This document shows positions 1 to 7,949 of a DNA stretch of 64,000 nucleotides, one piece after another. The notes under the pieces were generated by a model. It saw nothing but the letters and a program-made list of their open reading frames with translations. It had not been told where the DNA came from and did not search any database. A program made the translations under genes and the position numbers. Positions within the stretch are counted from its first letter, which is position 1, and each line of letters opens with the position of its first letter. Origin of the DNA: JAMXLG01 sp963818925 (lineage in GTDB: Bacteria > Vulcanimicrobiota > Vulcanimicrobiia > Vulcanimicrobiales > Vulcanimicrobiaceae); the NCBI GenBank assembly GCA_963818925.1, contig CAWFTN010000001.1, forward strand, positions 1,302,001 through 1,366,000, written 5' to 3'.

Positions 1-1
1 C

Positions 2-229
2 GGAACGATTGACGACAAGGCGCGCGCCGACTACCTCGAGGCCGTTCGCCGCTACTTCACACCCTTCGAGCGCGAGGCACGCGGACACTTACGTGACGTC
101 GACCGCCGTTTGGAGCACGCCAATCAAGTCGTGTTCAATCTGGCCGCCGAGCGCGGCGTTGCAGTCAAGCGTATCGAGGCGACGCAAGGCGTCATCGCGG
201 ACGTCGCGGCGCTGGAGAATAGGGTGTGA
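2..229 (+). CDS. 3' end of an unidentified protein upstream of mlaE
   Basis: An open frame enters from the left edge and runs 75 codons to a TGA at 227-229, overlapping the GTG start of mlaE by four bases, which points to translational coupling. The visible C-terminus is charged and helical (KRIEATQGVIADVAALENRV near the end) with no membrane segment. I do not recognise a family. Position suggests the first gene of the same transcript as the lipid transporter, but the function is unknown. Confidence 0.5.
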   Translation, partial: GTIDDKARADYLEAVRRYFTPFEREARGHLRDVDRRLEHANQVVFNLAAERGVAVKRIEATQGVIADVAALENRV

Positions 230-1002
230 AGGCCCTCGATCGCTTCGGACGGGCGACGATCAATTTCTTCGAATACGCGGGCGGCATCGTGATCCTCGCC
301 GGCGACTCGACGAGTTTCATGATGCGTCTACGCATCCGGTTCGTCGAGACGATCAACCAGTGCTATTTCCTGGGCGTCCAATCGGTCTCGATCGTCATTC
401 TGACGTCGCTCTTCACCGGCATGGTCATCTCGCTCGAGTCGGCCGTGCAGGCGGTGCAATTTGGCGTCGGCAGCCTCGTCGGCGGCGCCGTCGCCTTTGC
501 ATCGGTGCGCGAATTGGGACCGATGCTCACGGCCGTCGTCGTGGCGGGACGCGTCGGCGCTGCGATTGCGGCCGAGATCGGATCGATGGTCGTGACGGAA
601 CAAATCGAGGCACTGACCTCGATGGGTCTGGAGATCCCACGTTTCCTCGTGGTGCCGCGGCTGCTCGCGATGTTGCTGATGCTGCCGCTGCTCACGGTGT
701 TCGGCGATGTCATCTCGATCGGCGGCGGTATGTGGATCGCGCAGACCTACGCGCACATTTCGAGCGATACGTTTCTTGCTTCTGCACGCCAATCGGTCGG
801 TTTCGAAGATGTGTTGAAAGGACTCGTCAAGTCGCTCGTTTTCGCGGCGATCATTGCGCTCGTCGGCGCGTTTCAAGGCTTGCGCACGCGCGGAGGCGCC
901 GCCGGTGTGGGCGCGTCCACGACCGGCGCGGTCGTCATTTCGATCATCATGATCTTTATCTCGAACTTCATTCTCTCGTTCGTGTTGTTCGGAGCGCACT
1001 AG
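226..1002 (+). CDS. mlaE: MlaE-type ABC transporter permease
   Basis: 258 residues, the usual size for MlaE/YrbE permeases. These are inner-membrane subunits that work with an MlaF ATPase and an MCE-domain protein to move phospholipids between inner and outer membrane. Visible features are several hydrophobic segments and the family-like stretches RELGPMLTAVVVAGRVGAAI and AEIGSMVVTEQIEAL in the middle third. The GTG start at 226 overlaps the upstream stop. mlaF follows two bases after the stop, so the pair is co-translated. Assignment to the family is firm; the exact lipid substrate is inferred from E. coli Mla. Confidence 0.93.
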   Translation: MKALDRFGRATINFFEYAGGIVILAGDSTSFMMRLRIRFVETINQCYFLGVQSVSIVILTSLFTGMVISLESAVQAVQFGVGSLVGGAVAFASVRELGPMLTAVVVAGRVGAAIAAEIGSMVVTEQIEALTSMGLEIPRFLVVPRLLAMLLMLPLLTVFGDVISIGGGMWIAQTYAHISSDTFLASARQSVGFEDVLKGLVKSLVFAAIIALVGAFQGLRTRGGAAGVGASTTGAVVISIIMIFISNFILSFVLFGAH

Positions 1003-1004
1003 AG

Positions 1005-1760
1005 GTGCGCGACGTACTCGCCAGACTCGACGATGTTTCACTGTACTACGGCGATCGCGTCATCCTCAAAAATTGCAGTCTCGATGTCGTGGAAGGCGCG
1101 ATCACGTGCATCATCGGTCTCTCCGGCGCGGGCAAGTCGACGATTCTGCGGCTGCTCGACGGGCTGCGAAAGCCGGACGCCGGTCACGTTCACATCCGCG
1201 ACGTGGACATCTGCCACATCTCCGAAGCGCATCTGAACGAAGTGCGCCGCACGCTCAGCCTGTCGTTTCAGTTTGCGGCGCTTCTCGACAGCCTGACGGT
1301 CGGCGACAACGTGGCGCTCCCGCTGCGCGAACACACGCAGCTTTCGGATAGCGAAATTCACAAGATCGTCGTCGACGCGCTCGATTCGGTCGGCCTCGCG
1401 CACACGTACGATAGTATGCCGAGTGAGCTTTCGGGCGGCATGCTCAAACGCGCCGGTTTCGCGCGCGCGATTGTCACGCGTCCAGAGTTGATTCTCTACG
1501 ACGAACCGACGACGGGGTTGGATCCGATTGTAACCCATTTGATCACCGATACCATCGTGCGCCTGCGCCAAAAGCTCAACGGTACGGCGATCGTGATTTC
1601 GCACGATCTGCAATCGATTTACATGATGGCCGACTACGTGGCTATGCTCTTCGAAGGCGCGATCATCGCCTACGGAACCGTCGATGAAATCAAACGCTCC
1701 CCCAACCCAATCGTCCAACAATTCATCCAAGGATCCGAAGTTGGCCCGATTCCCATTTGA
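1005..1760 (+). CDS. mlaF: MlaF-type ABC transporter ATPase
   Basis: 251 residues. The open frame extends far upstream, antisense-like and out of register with mlaE, so the real start is the GTG at 1005 just after the mlaE stop. ABC motifs in order: Walker A GLSGAGKST (residues 38-46), Q-loop (SFQFAALLDSLTV), signature LSGGMLKRAGFARAI, Walker B LILYDEPTTGLDP and the switch His in VISHDLQS. It energises the MlaE permease. The next gene, the MCE protein, is separated by about 150 bases that contain palindromes. Confidence 0.95.
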   Translation: MRDVLARLDDVSLYYGDRVILKNCSLDVVEGAITCIIGLSGAGKSTILRLLDGLRKPDAGHVHIRDVDICHISEAHLNEVRRTLSLSFQFAALLDSLTVGDNVALPLREHTQLSDSEIHKIVVDALDSVGLAHTYDSMPSELSGGMLKRAGFARAIVTRPELILYDEPTTGLDPIVTHLITDTIVRLRQKLNGTAIVISHDLQSIYMMADYVAMLFEGAIIAYGTVDEIKRSPNPIVQQFIQGSEVGPIPI

Positions 1761-1800
1761 ACTTCCTTCAAATGCGAGCCCTATGGTTTTAACCGGCGCT

Positions 1801-1875
1801 GCGCAGCTGCGCCGCTCCGCGCCCCCCACACGCAAAGCGCGTGGGGTCCCCCCAATCTCGTTACCAACTTGGTAA
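1801..1875. repeat. three palindromes between mlaF and the MCE gene
   Basis: The spacer holds a perfect 12-bp palindrome GCGCAGCTGCGC (1801-1812). It also holds a 10-bp hairpin with one mismatch and an AAA loop (1824-1846, arms CCCCACACGC/GCGCGTGGGG), and TTACCAA-C-TTGGTAA (1861-1875). None is followed by a T-run, so I do not call a terminator. They may be operator or transcript-stabilising elements; function is unknown. Confidence 0.55.
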
Positions 1876-1914
1876 ACCAGGCAACTCGAAGTGCGCGGGC
1901 GTAAGTAGGCAACA

Positions 1915-3534
1915 ATGACGAAGCAGGCTCAGGTCGGGGCGTTTGCGATTTTGGCGTTGCTGCTGCTTTTCGGGGTGTTCTACGTGATCACCGATTTCGG
2001 AACGCGCCACACCGGATATCGCATCGGCGTGCACTTTGAATCCGCCGCAGGCTTACATTCCGGCGCGCTGGTCTATTTCAGCGGCGTCACGGTCGGAACG
2101 GTCGATTCGATCACGCTGCTGCCCGACAATACCGTCGACGTCATTCTTGCCATCAACCGGGATGTCGATATCCCGAGCGCATCGCGCTTTTTGATTCAAG
2201 CGCCGCTGACCGGCGATCCGAATCTGTTGATCGTTCCCCCGGTACCGCGCCCGCGCCCGTCCGGTATTACCGGTCCGACGCCGGCACCGCCCGCCGTGGC
2301 GTTGCTCGAACGCCGGGTGCTGCCCGTCGACCGGCAGCCCGAAGGAACGAACACGGCGACGATCGCCGATTTGCTCGAGCAAGGTCAAGGCGAAATCAAG
2401 CGCCTCGATACAATGATGGCCGATCTCGAGAAACGCGAACCGAAGCTGCTCGATACGCTGCAGGCTGCGCTCACGAACGCTAACGATCTGACGCTCACGA
2501 TGAAGAGCTCCGTTACGACGATGACGGCGCAACTGCAATCGAGTTTGAGCCAAGCGAGCGCGAATATCGTGTCGCTGACCGGCACGCTGAACGACACTGC
2601 CAAGTTGAACTCGGGCCGCCTCAACGACATGCTGGCACAGTTCGATGCGACGTCGCGCGCGCTCAATGTCTCGATGTCGCAGCTCGAATCGCTCGCCACG
2701 AATCCGCAACTCAAGGGCAACCTCCTTGCCACGGCTCAGAACATCAAGGACACGACGCAAAATATCGCCGACCTGACGCGCGATTTACAAAACGTCACCG
2801 GCGATCCGCAGACGCAAGCGCAACTGAAGAATACCCTCGCGAATCTCGATGCGACGATGCAGCGCGCCAACTCGCTGTTGGGTGAGCTCGGCGGCACGAG
2901 CAGTGTCTACGGCATCGACCAAGGCGCAACACCGTATCCCCTTCCGACGGCGACGACTCAGCCGATGAGCGTACCGGGCACGATTCCCTATCCGACGGCG
3001 ACGCCGCCGGCCGGTGCGACGCCGTATCCGATGAGTAAGGCCGGCGGCCCGACACTGCAAGAGATGAAGCTGAAGAGCCGCCTTACGGACATCGCAAAGC
3101 ATCTCGTGTCGATTCAATTCCGCATGAGCGAATTGAACCCGCAGACCGTCTGCTGCCCGAATCCGTTATTTACGTCAAACCAGGGGCCGGAGTCGGATCT
3201 CAATCTGCTCGTGCTTCCGCGCGGAAAGACCAGCTTGCTGGTCGGTGCGAACAATATCGGTCACGGAACCACGGCGAACGCCGCGCTCATCGAGTCACTT
3301 TCTCCGAACTTCCGTGTCGGCGGAGGCGTGCTCTATTCGCAAGTGGGACTGCTCGGACAATACAACTCTCGCCTCTTTGGGTTAGAAGCGCGTCTCATCA
3401 ATCCGCAGTGGCCGCAGCTCGATCTCTACGGCAATATCAACGTGGCGAAGGGATTGCAGCTCTTTATCGGCGAGCGTGCGCTAAACCAACCCGCACGCCG
3501 GTTCACGTACGGATTCCAAACGCAATTTCCTTAG
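1915..3534 (+). CDS. MCE (MlaD-like) lipid-binding protein with long C-terminal extension
   Basis: 539 residues, far longer than E. coli MlaD (about 180). An N-terminal membrane anchor (residues 8-28) is followed by an MCE domain (about 36-118; FESAAGLHSGALVYFSGVTV) of the kind that forms hexameric lipid-binding rings. Next is a long polar helical region (about 150-330) and a Pro/Thr/Tyr-rich linker with repeated TPYP-like motifs (340-385). Last is a beta-prone C-terminal domain (about 420-539) ending in alternating hydrophobic strands. It is the periplasmic partner of the preceding permease and ATPase. It ends tail-to-tail with the STAS gene, overlapping by four bases. Confidence 0.88.
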   Translation: MTKQAQVGAFAILALLLLFGVFYVITDFGTRHTGYRIGVHFESAAGLHSGALVYFSGVTVGTVDSITLLPDNTVDVILAINRDVDIPSASRFLIQAPLTGDPNLLIVPPVPRPRPSGITGPTPAPPAVALLERRVLPVDRQPEGTNTATIADLLEQGQGEIKRLDTMMADLEKREPKLLDTLQAALTNANDLTLTMKSSVTTMTAQLQSSLSQASANIVSLTGTLNDTAKLNSGRLNDMLAQFDATSRALNVSMSQLESLATNPQLKGNLLATAQNIKDTTQNIADLTRDLQNVTGDPQTQAQLKNTLANLDATMQRANSLLGELGGTSSVYGIDQGATPYPLPTATTQPMSVPGTIPYPTATPPAGATPYPMSKAGGPTLQEMKLKSRLTDIAKHLVSIQFRMSELNPQTVCCPNPLFTSNQGPESDLNLLVLPRGKTSLLVGANNIGHGTTANAALIESLSPNFRVGGGVLYSQVGLLGQYNSRLFGLEARLINPQWPQLDLYGNINVAKGLQLFIGERALNQPARRFTYGFQTQFP

Positions 3535-3881
3535 TCCACGACCTCAAGCGTGAGGACGCCGGTTAATCCGGCGATTTCGAGCAGACGATACGCCGCATTG
3601 CGGCGCAAACGCACACGGAACGTGCCGGCGCGTTCCCTTACGCCACGGTAGAGTGAGATCAAGGCTCCGATCGCTGAAGAGTCCATGTATGTGACCTCGG
3701 TCAGGTCGACCGTCACGTGTCGACTGTTGCGCGCTGCTTCGGTGAACTGTTCCACCAGCTGCTCGCGCATGGCGAGATCCAAATCTCCCGACAGCGTTAT
3801 CGTTCGTTCGCCGTCAGGTACGGTAACGAATGGTGTATCCCTTAACAAGATCGTTCCTCCACGAATCGGCACTCGTGTCAC
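3531..3881 (-). CDS. STAS-domain protein (anti-sigma antagonist or MlaB-like)
   Basis: 116 residues, a single STAS domain. The loop VTYMDSSAIGALISL carries Asp-Ser-Ser, where anti-anti-sigma factors of the SpoIIAA type are phosphorylated. GTG start at 3881. It is convergent with the MCE gene and overlaps its stop. Because MlaB, the regulator that binds MlaF, is also a STAS protein, this could be the MlaB of the transporter. The intact Ser fits a partner-switching antagonist equally well, and the sequence alone does not decide. Confidence 0.8.
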   Translation of the reverse strand: MTRVPIRGGTILLRDTPFVTVPDGERTITLSGDLDLAMREQLVEQFTEAARNSRHVTVDLTEVTYMDSSAIGALISLYRGVRERAGTFRVRLRRNAAYRLLEIAGLTGVLTLEVVD

Positions 3882-3939
3882 ATAGCGCCTACCCGTGATG
3901 CGCTAGGTCGAAACGAACGAATGAGAGAATGGCCGCGCA

Positions 3940-4872
3940 ATGAGCGATGCCAAACTAAAAGTGGGCATTATCGGCGCCGGTTCAATGGGAACGCTCTTCG
4001 GTTACCACTTGACGGGCACGTGCGACGTTACGATCTTAGAAACCAACGTCGACACGGCTCGCGCGGTCGCCCGCGAAGGCCTCGCGGTCAATGACGGTTC
4101 TCCGCGTCGCGTGACGATAGCATCGTCGCCGCGCGAACTCTTCGGCTCCGGTATACTCTTTTTGTTCGTGAAAGCGGTCGACACGCTGCGCGCGTTGCGC
4201 CCGTTCGCAGGGGAGCTGAATCCGGCGACGCCGGTCGTGTCGCTGCAAAACGGCGTCGGAAACGACGATGCAATCAAGACCGCGCTTGGCGGCGCAGTTC
4301 CCGTCGTACTCGGCATCACCACGGAATCGTCGTTTACGACCGGCGCCGGTCGCGTTCGCAGTTCCGAGCAAGGGAATACGATCATCGGCTCGGCTTCGGC
4401 CGCTCCTGCGACGGCGCGCATGGTGGCGGATCTGCTCACGCGCTCCGGATTGCGCGCCTCCGTCGTGTATGACATCCGTCCGCATCTGTGGGGCAAGCTC
4501 GTTGCGAATGCGGCGATCAACGCGGTTTCGGCGCTGCTTGACTGCGAGAGCGGTGAGATTCTCAAAGATCCGAATGCCGCGCATCTCTCTGAATCGCTGG
4601 CGGAAGAAGCAGCGGCGGTAGCCGCCACGCTCAAAATCAACCTTCCGTTCGTCAACCCGTGGCAATACGTCACGCAAGTCATCGAGTTAGGCGCCGATTC
4701 GAAGAGTTCGATGGCGTTCGATTTGGAATCGGGACACCCGAGCGAAATCGATCATATCAACGGCGCAATCGTCGCTTTCGGCCGCCGCACCGGAACGCCG
4801 ACGCCGTATAACGACGCGATGGTGCGGCTGATCAAAGCGAAAGAGCAGCTTCTCGCGCGCACGCGAACGTGA
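3940..4872 (+). CDS. panE: 2-dehydropantoate 2-reductase family protein
   Basis: 310 residues, normal for the ApbA/PanE family, which reduces ketopantoate to pantoate with NADPH in pantothenate/CoA synthesis. The N-terminal Rossmann motif is VGIIGAGSMGTLFG (residues 8-21). A mid-protein stretch LVSLQNGVGN-like (PVVSLQNGVGNDDAI) and the helical C-terminal domain with HLWGKLVANAAINAVSALL match the family. The stop overlaps the start of glcD. Paralogues of this family act on other 2-oxo acids, so the exact substrate is less certain than the fold. Confidence 0.82.
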   Translation: MSDAKLKVGIIGAGSMGTLFGYHLTGTCDVTILETNVDTARAVAREGLAVNDGSPRRVTIASSPRELFGSGILFLFVKAVDTLRALRPFAGELNPATPVVSLQNGVGNDDAIKTALGGAVPVVLGITTESSFTTGAGRVRSSEQGNTIIGSASAAPATARMVADLLTRSGLRASVVYDIRPHLWGKLVANAAINAVSALLDCESGEILKDPNAAHLSESLAEEAAAVAATLKINLPFVNPWQYVTQVIELGADSKSSMAFDLESGHPSEIDHINGAIVAFGRRTGTPTPYNDAMVRLIKAKEQLLARTRT

Positions 4873-6260
4873 GGACCGAGCTTCTCGACGCGCTACGCGA
4901 TGCATGCGGCGATGCGGCCGTACTGACCGATCTCGCACTCATCGAACCGTATGTGACGGATTGGCGCGGCACGTACATCGGACGCGCCGGCGCCGTCGTG
5001 CGCCCCGCATCGACCGAACAAGTGAGCGAGGTCGTACGCATTTGTTCGGGCGCTCGCATGCCGATCGTGCCGCAAGGCGGCAATACCGGACTTGCCGCGG
5101 CCGCAACGCCGCTCGATTTACGCGACGCCGTCGTGGTGAATCTGTCGCGAATGCGTCGCATCGTCTCCATCGATGCGGATGCTTACGCGATGACGGTCGA
5201 AGCCGGATGCGTGCTCGCCGACGTCCGGCAGGCCGCACAGCGCGTGCAGCGTCTCTTTCCGCTCTCACTTGCAGCGGAAGGAAGTGCGCAGATCGGCGGT
5301 TTGATTTCGACGAACGCCGGCGGAACGGCGGTGCTTCGGTACGGAACGATGCGCGCGCTCGTCTTAGGCCTCGAAGCGGTGCTTCCCGACGGACGCATCG
5401 TCGAGGGATTGCGCGCGCTCTATAAAGACAATGCCGGCTACGATTGGAAGCAGCTCTTCATCGGTGCGGAAGGCACGCTCGGTATCATCACGCGCGCCGT
5501 GTTGCGGCTTTTTCCGCTCCCGCGCGAACGCGTGACGGCGCTCGTCGGGATCGCTTCCTGCGAAACGGCACTGCGCGCCTTTTCGATGCTTCAAGCGATG
5601 CTCGGCGAGTCATTGACCGCCTGTGAACTCTTGCCGGATCGGGCGCTCGCGATGCGCCTCGTGCACGAACCGTCACTGCGGCGGCCGATGGCAGAACACG
5701 CGTGGTATTTGCTCGTCGAAGCGAGCTCATCGCTCTCGACGCTTCGCGCGGCAGCCGAAGAGGCCTTGCTCGCCCTCGACGACGCGGGCGTAGCGGGTGC
5801 GATCGTGATTGCGGAAACTCCGGCGAAAGCACGCGCGCTTTGGGAGTGGCGCGAGACGATCACCGAAACCGAGAAGCGAAACGGACGCAGTGTAAAGCAC
5901 GACGTTTCCGTGCCGATCTCGGCGATTCCGGAGTTTATTTCAAGAGCGACGGAGCGCATCGAACGCGATCATTCGGGAGCATCCGTGCTCGCTTTCGGCC
6001 ACTTCGGCGACGGCAACATTCACTTCAACGTCCTGCTCCCGGTCGGAAATCCTTCGCATCCGGATGCCGTCAGCGCGGACGTCTACGAAGTGATCGCCGA
6101 TTTTCGCGGCAGTATCACTGCCGAGCACGGAATCGGGCGCTCCCGGCGCGACGAACTGCGCGCGCATCGCAGTATCGTCGAAATGGATCTCATGCGAACG
6201 GTAAAACGGGCGGTCGATCCGGACGGCGTGATGAACCCGGGCGCGATTCTCGGCGATTAA
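4869..6260 (+). CDS. glcD: FAD-linked 2-hydroxyacid oxidase, GlcD subunit
   Basis: 463 residues, FAD_binding_4 plus FAD-oxidase C domains. The FAD-contact motif QGGNTGLAAAATP lies near residue 60, with GGLISTNAGG and LVLGLEAVLPDGRIV following. The C-terminal metal/substrate site GHFGDGNIHFNV and EHGIGRSRRDEL are typical of GlcD and D-lactate dehydrogenases. GTG start overlapping panE's TGA by four bases. It should oxidise glycolate or D-lactate and pass electrons to an iron-sulphur GlcF partner; a glcF lies 12 kb away at 18318. No glcE was seen in the window. Confidence 0.88.
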   Translation: MRTELLDALRDACGDAAVLTDLALIEPYVTDWRGTYIGRAGAVVRPASTEQVSEVVRICSGARMPIVPQGGNTGLAAAATPLDLRDAVVVNLSRMRRIVSIDADAYAMTVEAGCVLADVRQAAQRVQRLFPLSLAAEGSAQIGGLISTNAGGTAVLRYGTMRALVLGLEAVLPDGRIVEGLRALYKDNAGYDWKQLFIGAEGTLGIITRAVLRLFPLPRERVTALVGIASCETALRAFSMLQAMLGESLTACELLPDRALAMRLVHEPSLRRPMAEHAWYLLVEASSSLSTLRAAAEEALLALDDAGVAGAIVIAETPAKARALWEWRETITETEKRNGRSVKHDVSVPISAIPEFISRATERIERDHSGASVLAFGHFGDGNIHFNVLLPVGNPSHPDAVSADVYEVIADFRGSITAEHGIGRSRRDELRAHRSIVEMDLMRTVKRAVDPDGVMNPGAILGD

Positions 6261-6261
6261 G

Positions 6262-6981
6262 TTATGCTTGCGGCGTCAAGCGAAGTAGACGCACGGTGCC
6301 GTGACGCGACTCGATGTCGACGCCGTAGTTGCCGCCGCCGTTGACCGGCGCGTCGATCGTTTCATTGTTCCCGACGGACGTCCCGCGCAGCCCGAAATCG
6401 GTGAAGATCGTGCCGTTGTCGGTATGCAGGCGCACGTGAAATTTGGCGATTTCCGGAACGTAGACGGTAACGTCGCCTGCATTCGCGGCGAACTTCAACG
6501 TGCCGCTCCATTGCGTCGCGCCGATCGTCACATCGATGTTTCCACTGTTCGTTTGCGCTTGCGCAACGCCGGCAACCATGATGCGCACGTTACCTTGGCC
6601 GCTGCGAACGTCGACACCGCCGTCGACGTCCGTGACGTTGATGTTTCCTTTGGCCGACTGAACGACGAGATTGACGCGCTCCGGCAGACGCACGAGCATG
6701 CCATAGAGTGGATCCGTCGAGCGAACGACGACGCCGTTTCCGGCGTGCGCGATTGCCGGCGCCGGCGGATTCGTGCCCTGAAGGGCCGTCGCGGACACCG
6801 TGTACTGGTCGGAAGCCTGACCTTGAGCCGGTTTGTAGACGTTTACATTCGCGTTCGAGACGACGACCGTCAACGTCGATCCAGGGTCCAACAATCCAAC
6901 ACGCGTCGAATACGGCGTGTCATGACTCGAACACCCGACAAAAGCAACAACGAGCAAAGCAAAAAACGACCGACGCAACAT
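6262..6981 (-). CDS. lipoprotein with DUF4097-like beta-helix domain
   Basis: 239 residues from the ATG at 6981; the longer frame upstream is Arg-rich, out-of-frame xerC sequence and was discarded. The N-terminus MLRRSFFALLVVAFVGCSS is a lipoprotein signal with Cys at residue 16. The rest is a repetitive beta pattern (VVQSAKGNINVTDVDGGVDV, GNVRIMVAG, NSGNIDVTIG, AGDVTVYVPE) as in DUF4097 putative adhesins. It ends tail-to-tail with glcD. Function is unknown; it is probably exposed in the periplasm. Confidence 0.75.
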   Translation of the reverse strand: MLRRSFFALLVVAFVGCSSHDTPYSTRVGLLDPGSTLTVVVSNANVNVYKPAQGQASDQYTVSATALQGTNPPAPAIAHAGNGVVVRSTDPLYGMLVRLPERVNLVVQSAKGNINVTDVDGGVDVRSGQGNVRIMVAGVAQAQTNSGNIDVTIGATQWSGTLKFAANAGDVTVYVPEIAKFHVRLHTDNGTIFTDFGLRGTSVGNNETIDAPVNGGGNYGVDIESRHGTVRLLRLTPQA

Positions 6982-7013
6982 ATCGTCATTTGCGTTTCCG
7001 GCGCTCGCCCGTT

Positions 7014-7940
7014 TCACCTCTCCGATCGGTCGCGCGGGTGCGCTTCCTCGTAACTCCGGCGCATGTGTTCGAGTGAGACGTTTGTATAAATCTGGGTCGT
7101 CGAAAGGCTTTCGTGACCGAGCAGCTCTTTGATCGTCATCAGGTCGGCACCGTTCTCCAGCAAATGCGTCGCGAACGAATGCCGCATCACGTGCGGCGTG
7201 ACGTGTTTGGTCAGTCCGGAGAGTTGAGCGAATTCTCGGAAGACGACCCATGCTTGACGATGCGACAGTCGCGTTTTCCGCTTCGACAAAAAGAGCGCGT
7301 CGTCAGGCGTGCGCGGCCGCATGCCGAGATAGGCGCGAATTGCATCGGCCGACGCTTGGTTGATGAAAACCGTACGCTGCTTGTTGCCTTTGCCGATGAC
7401 GCGCATCACGCGGCGATCGAGATCGACATCGCTGAGATTCAATCCGACTAATTCCGCGCGCCGGATTCCGCTCGCATAGAGCAGTTCCATCATTGCAATG
7501 TCTCGCAAGCGCTGGAAATCGCTCTTGCCCGCCACACGGGTGCGCAGCAACTTCGCCACTTCCGGTTCGGACATCACATGCGGCAAACGTTTGGCGGCCT
7601 TCGGCGGCGGCACGTCCTGCGCCGGATTGTCCAAACGCCGGCCCTCGCGTTTTTGCAGCGCGAAATAGGAACGCAGCGCCGCGATTTTTCTGCGCACGGA
7701 CGTTGCGGTATATTTTCGCGGACCCATCAACTCCATGACGAAGCGCCGCACGTCGGACGTCGTCGTCGATGTGAGTTTGAAGAAGGGCGCCGTCTTCGGA
7801 TGTCCCGGCTCGAGAAATTCGCCGAAGAGCTCGATGTCGCGCGCATACTCCTCGGAGGTTCGCGGCGACTGTCCGCGTTCGAGCCGCAGGTATGCGGCGA
7901 ACTCGGCAATCGTCGGGTCGGCCGGGATATACGAACTCAT
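7014..7940 (-). CDS. tyrosine recombinase of XerC/XerD type
   Basis: 308 residues, the normal Xer length. An N-terminal SAM-like core-binding domain (8-105) precedes the catalytic domain. All six catalytic residues are visible: Arg160 (SGIRRAEL), Lys184 (GKGNKQR), His250 and Arg253 (HVMRHSFATHLL), His276 (LLGHES) and nucleophile Tyr285 (TQIYTNVS). It should resolve chromosome dimers at a dif site. No integrase-style attachment site or phage gene is nearby, so the housekeeping role is favoured. Whether it is XerC or XerD cannot be told from this copy alone. Confidence 0.9.
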   Translation of the reverse strand: MSSYIPADPTIAEFAAYLRLERGQSPRTSEEYARDIELFGEFLEPGHPKTAPFFKLTSTTTSDVRRFVMELMGPRKYTATSVRRKIAALRSYFALQKREGRRLDNPAQDVPPPKAAKRLPHVMSEPEVAKLLRTRVAGKSDFQRLRDIAMMELLYASGIRRAELVGLNLSDVDLDRRVMRVIGKGNKQRTVFINQASADAIRAYLGMRPRTPDDALFLSKRKTRLSHRQAWVVFREFAQLSGLTKHVTPHVMRHSFATHLLENGADLMTIKELLGHESLSTTQIYTNVSLEHMRRSYEEAHPRDRSER

Positions 7941-7949
7941 ACCGCTATT

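Noticed and set aside
9..1004. Long open frame continuous with mlaF
   Set aside because: It lies out of frame with mlaE over the same bases and gives an Arg/His-rich product without domain features; only the part from 1005 has ABC motifs.
328..1835. Long minus-strand frames opposite mlaE and mlaF
   Set aside because: Antisense shadows of G+C-rich coding sequence, highly charged, no motifs; the plus-strand genes are certain.
6982..7251. N-terminal extension of the DUF4097 lipoprotein frame
   Set aside because: It overlaps the xerC-like gene out of frame, and the lipoprotein signal begins at 6981.
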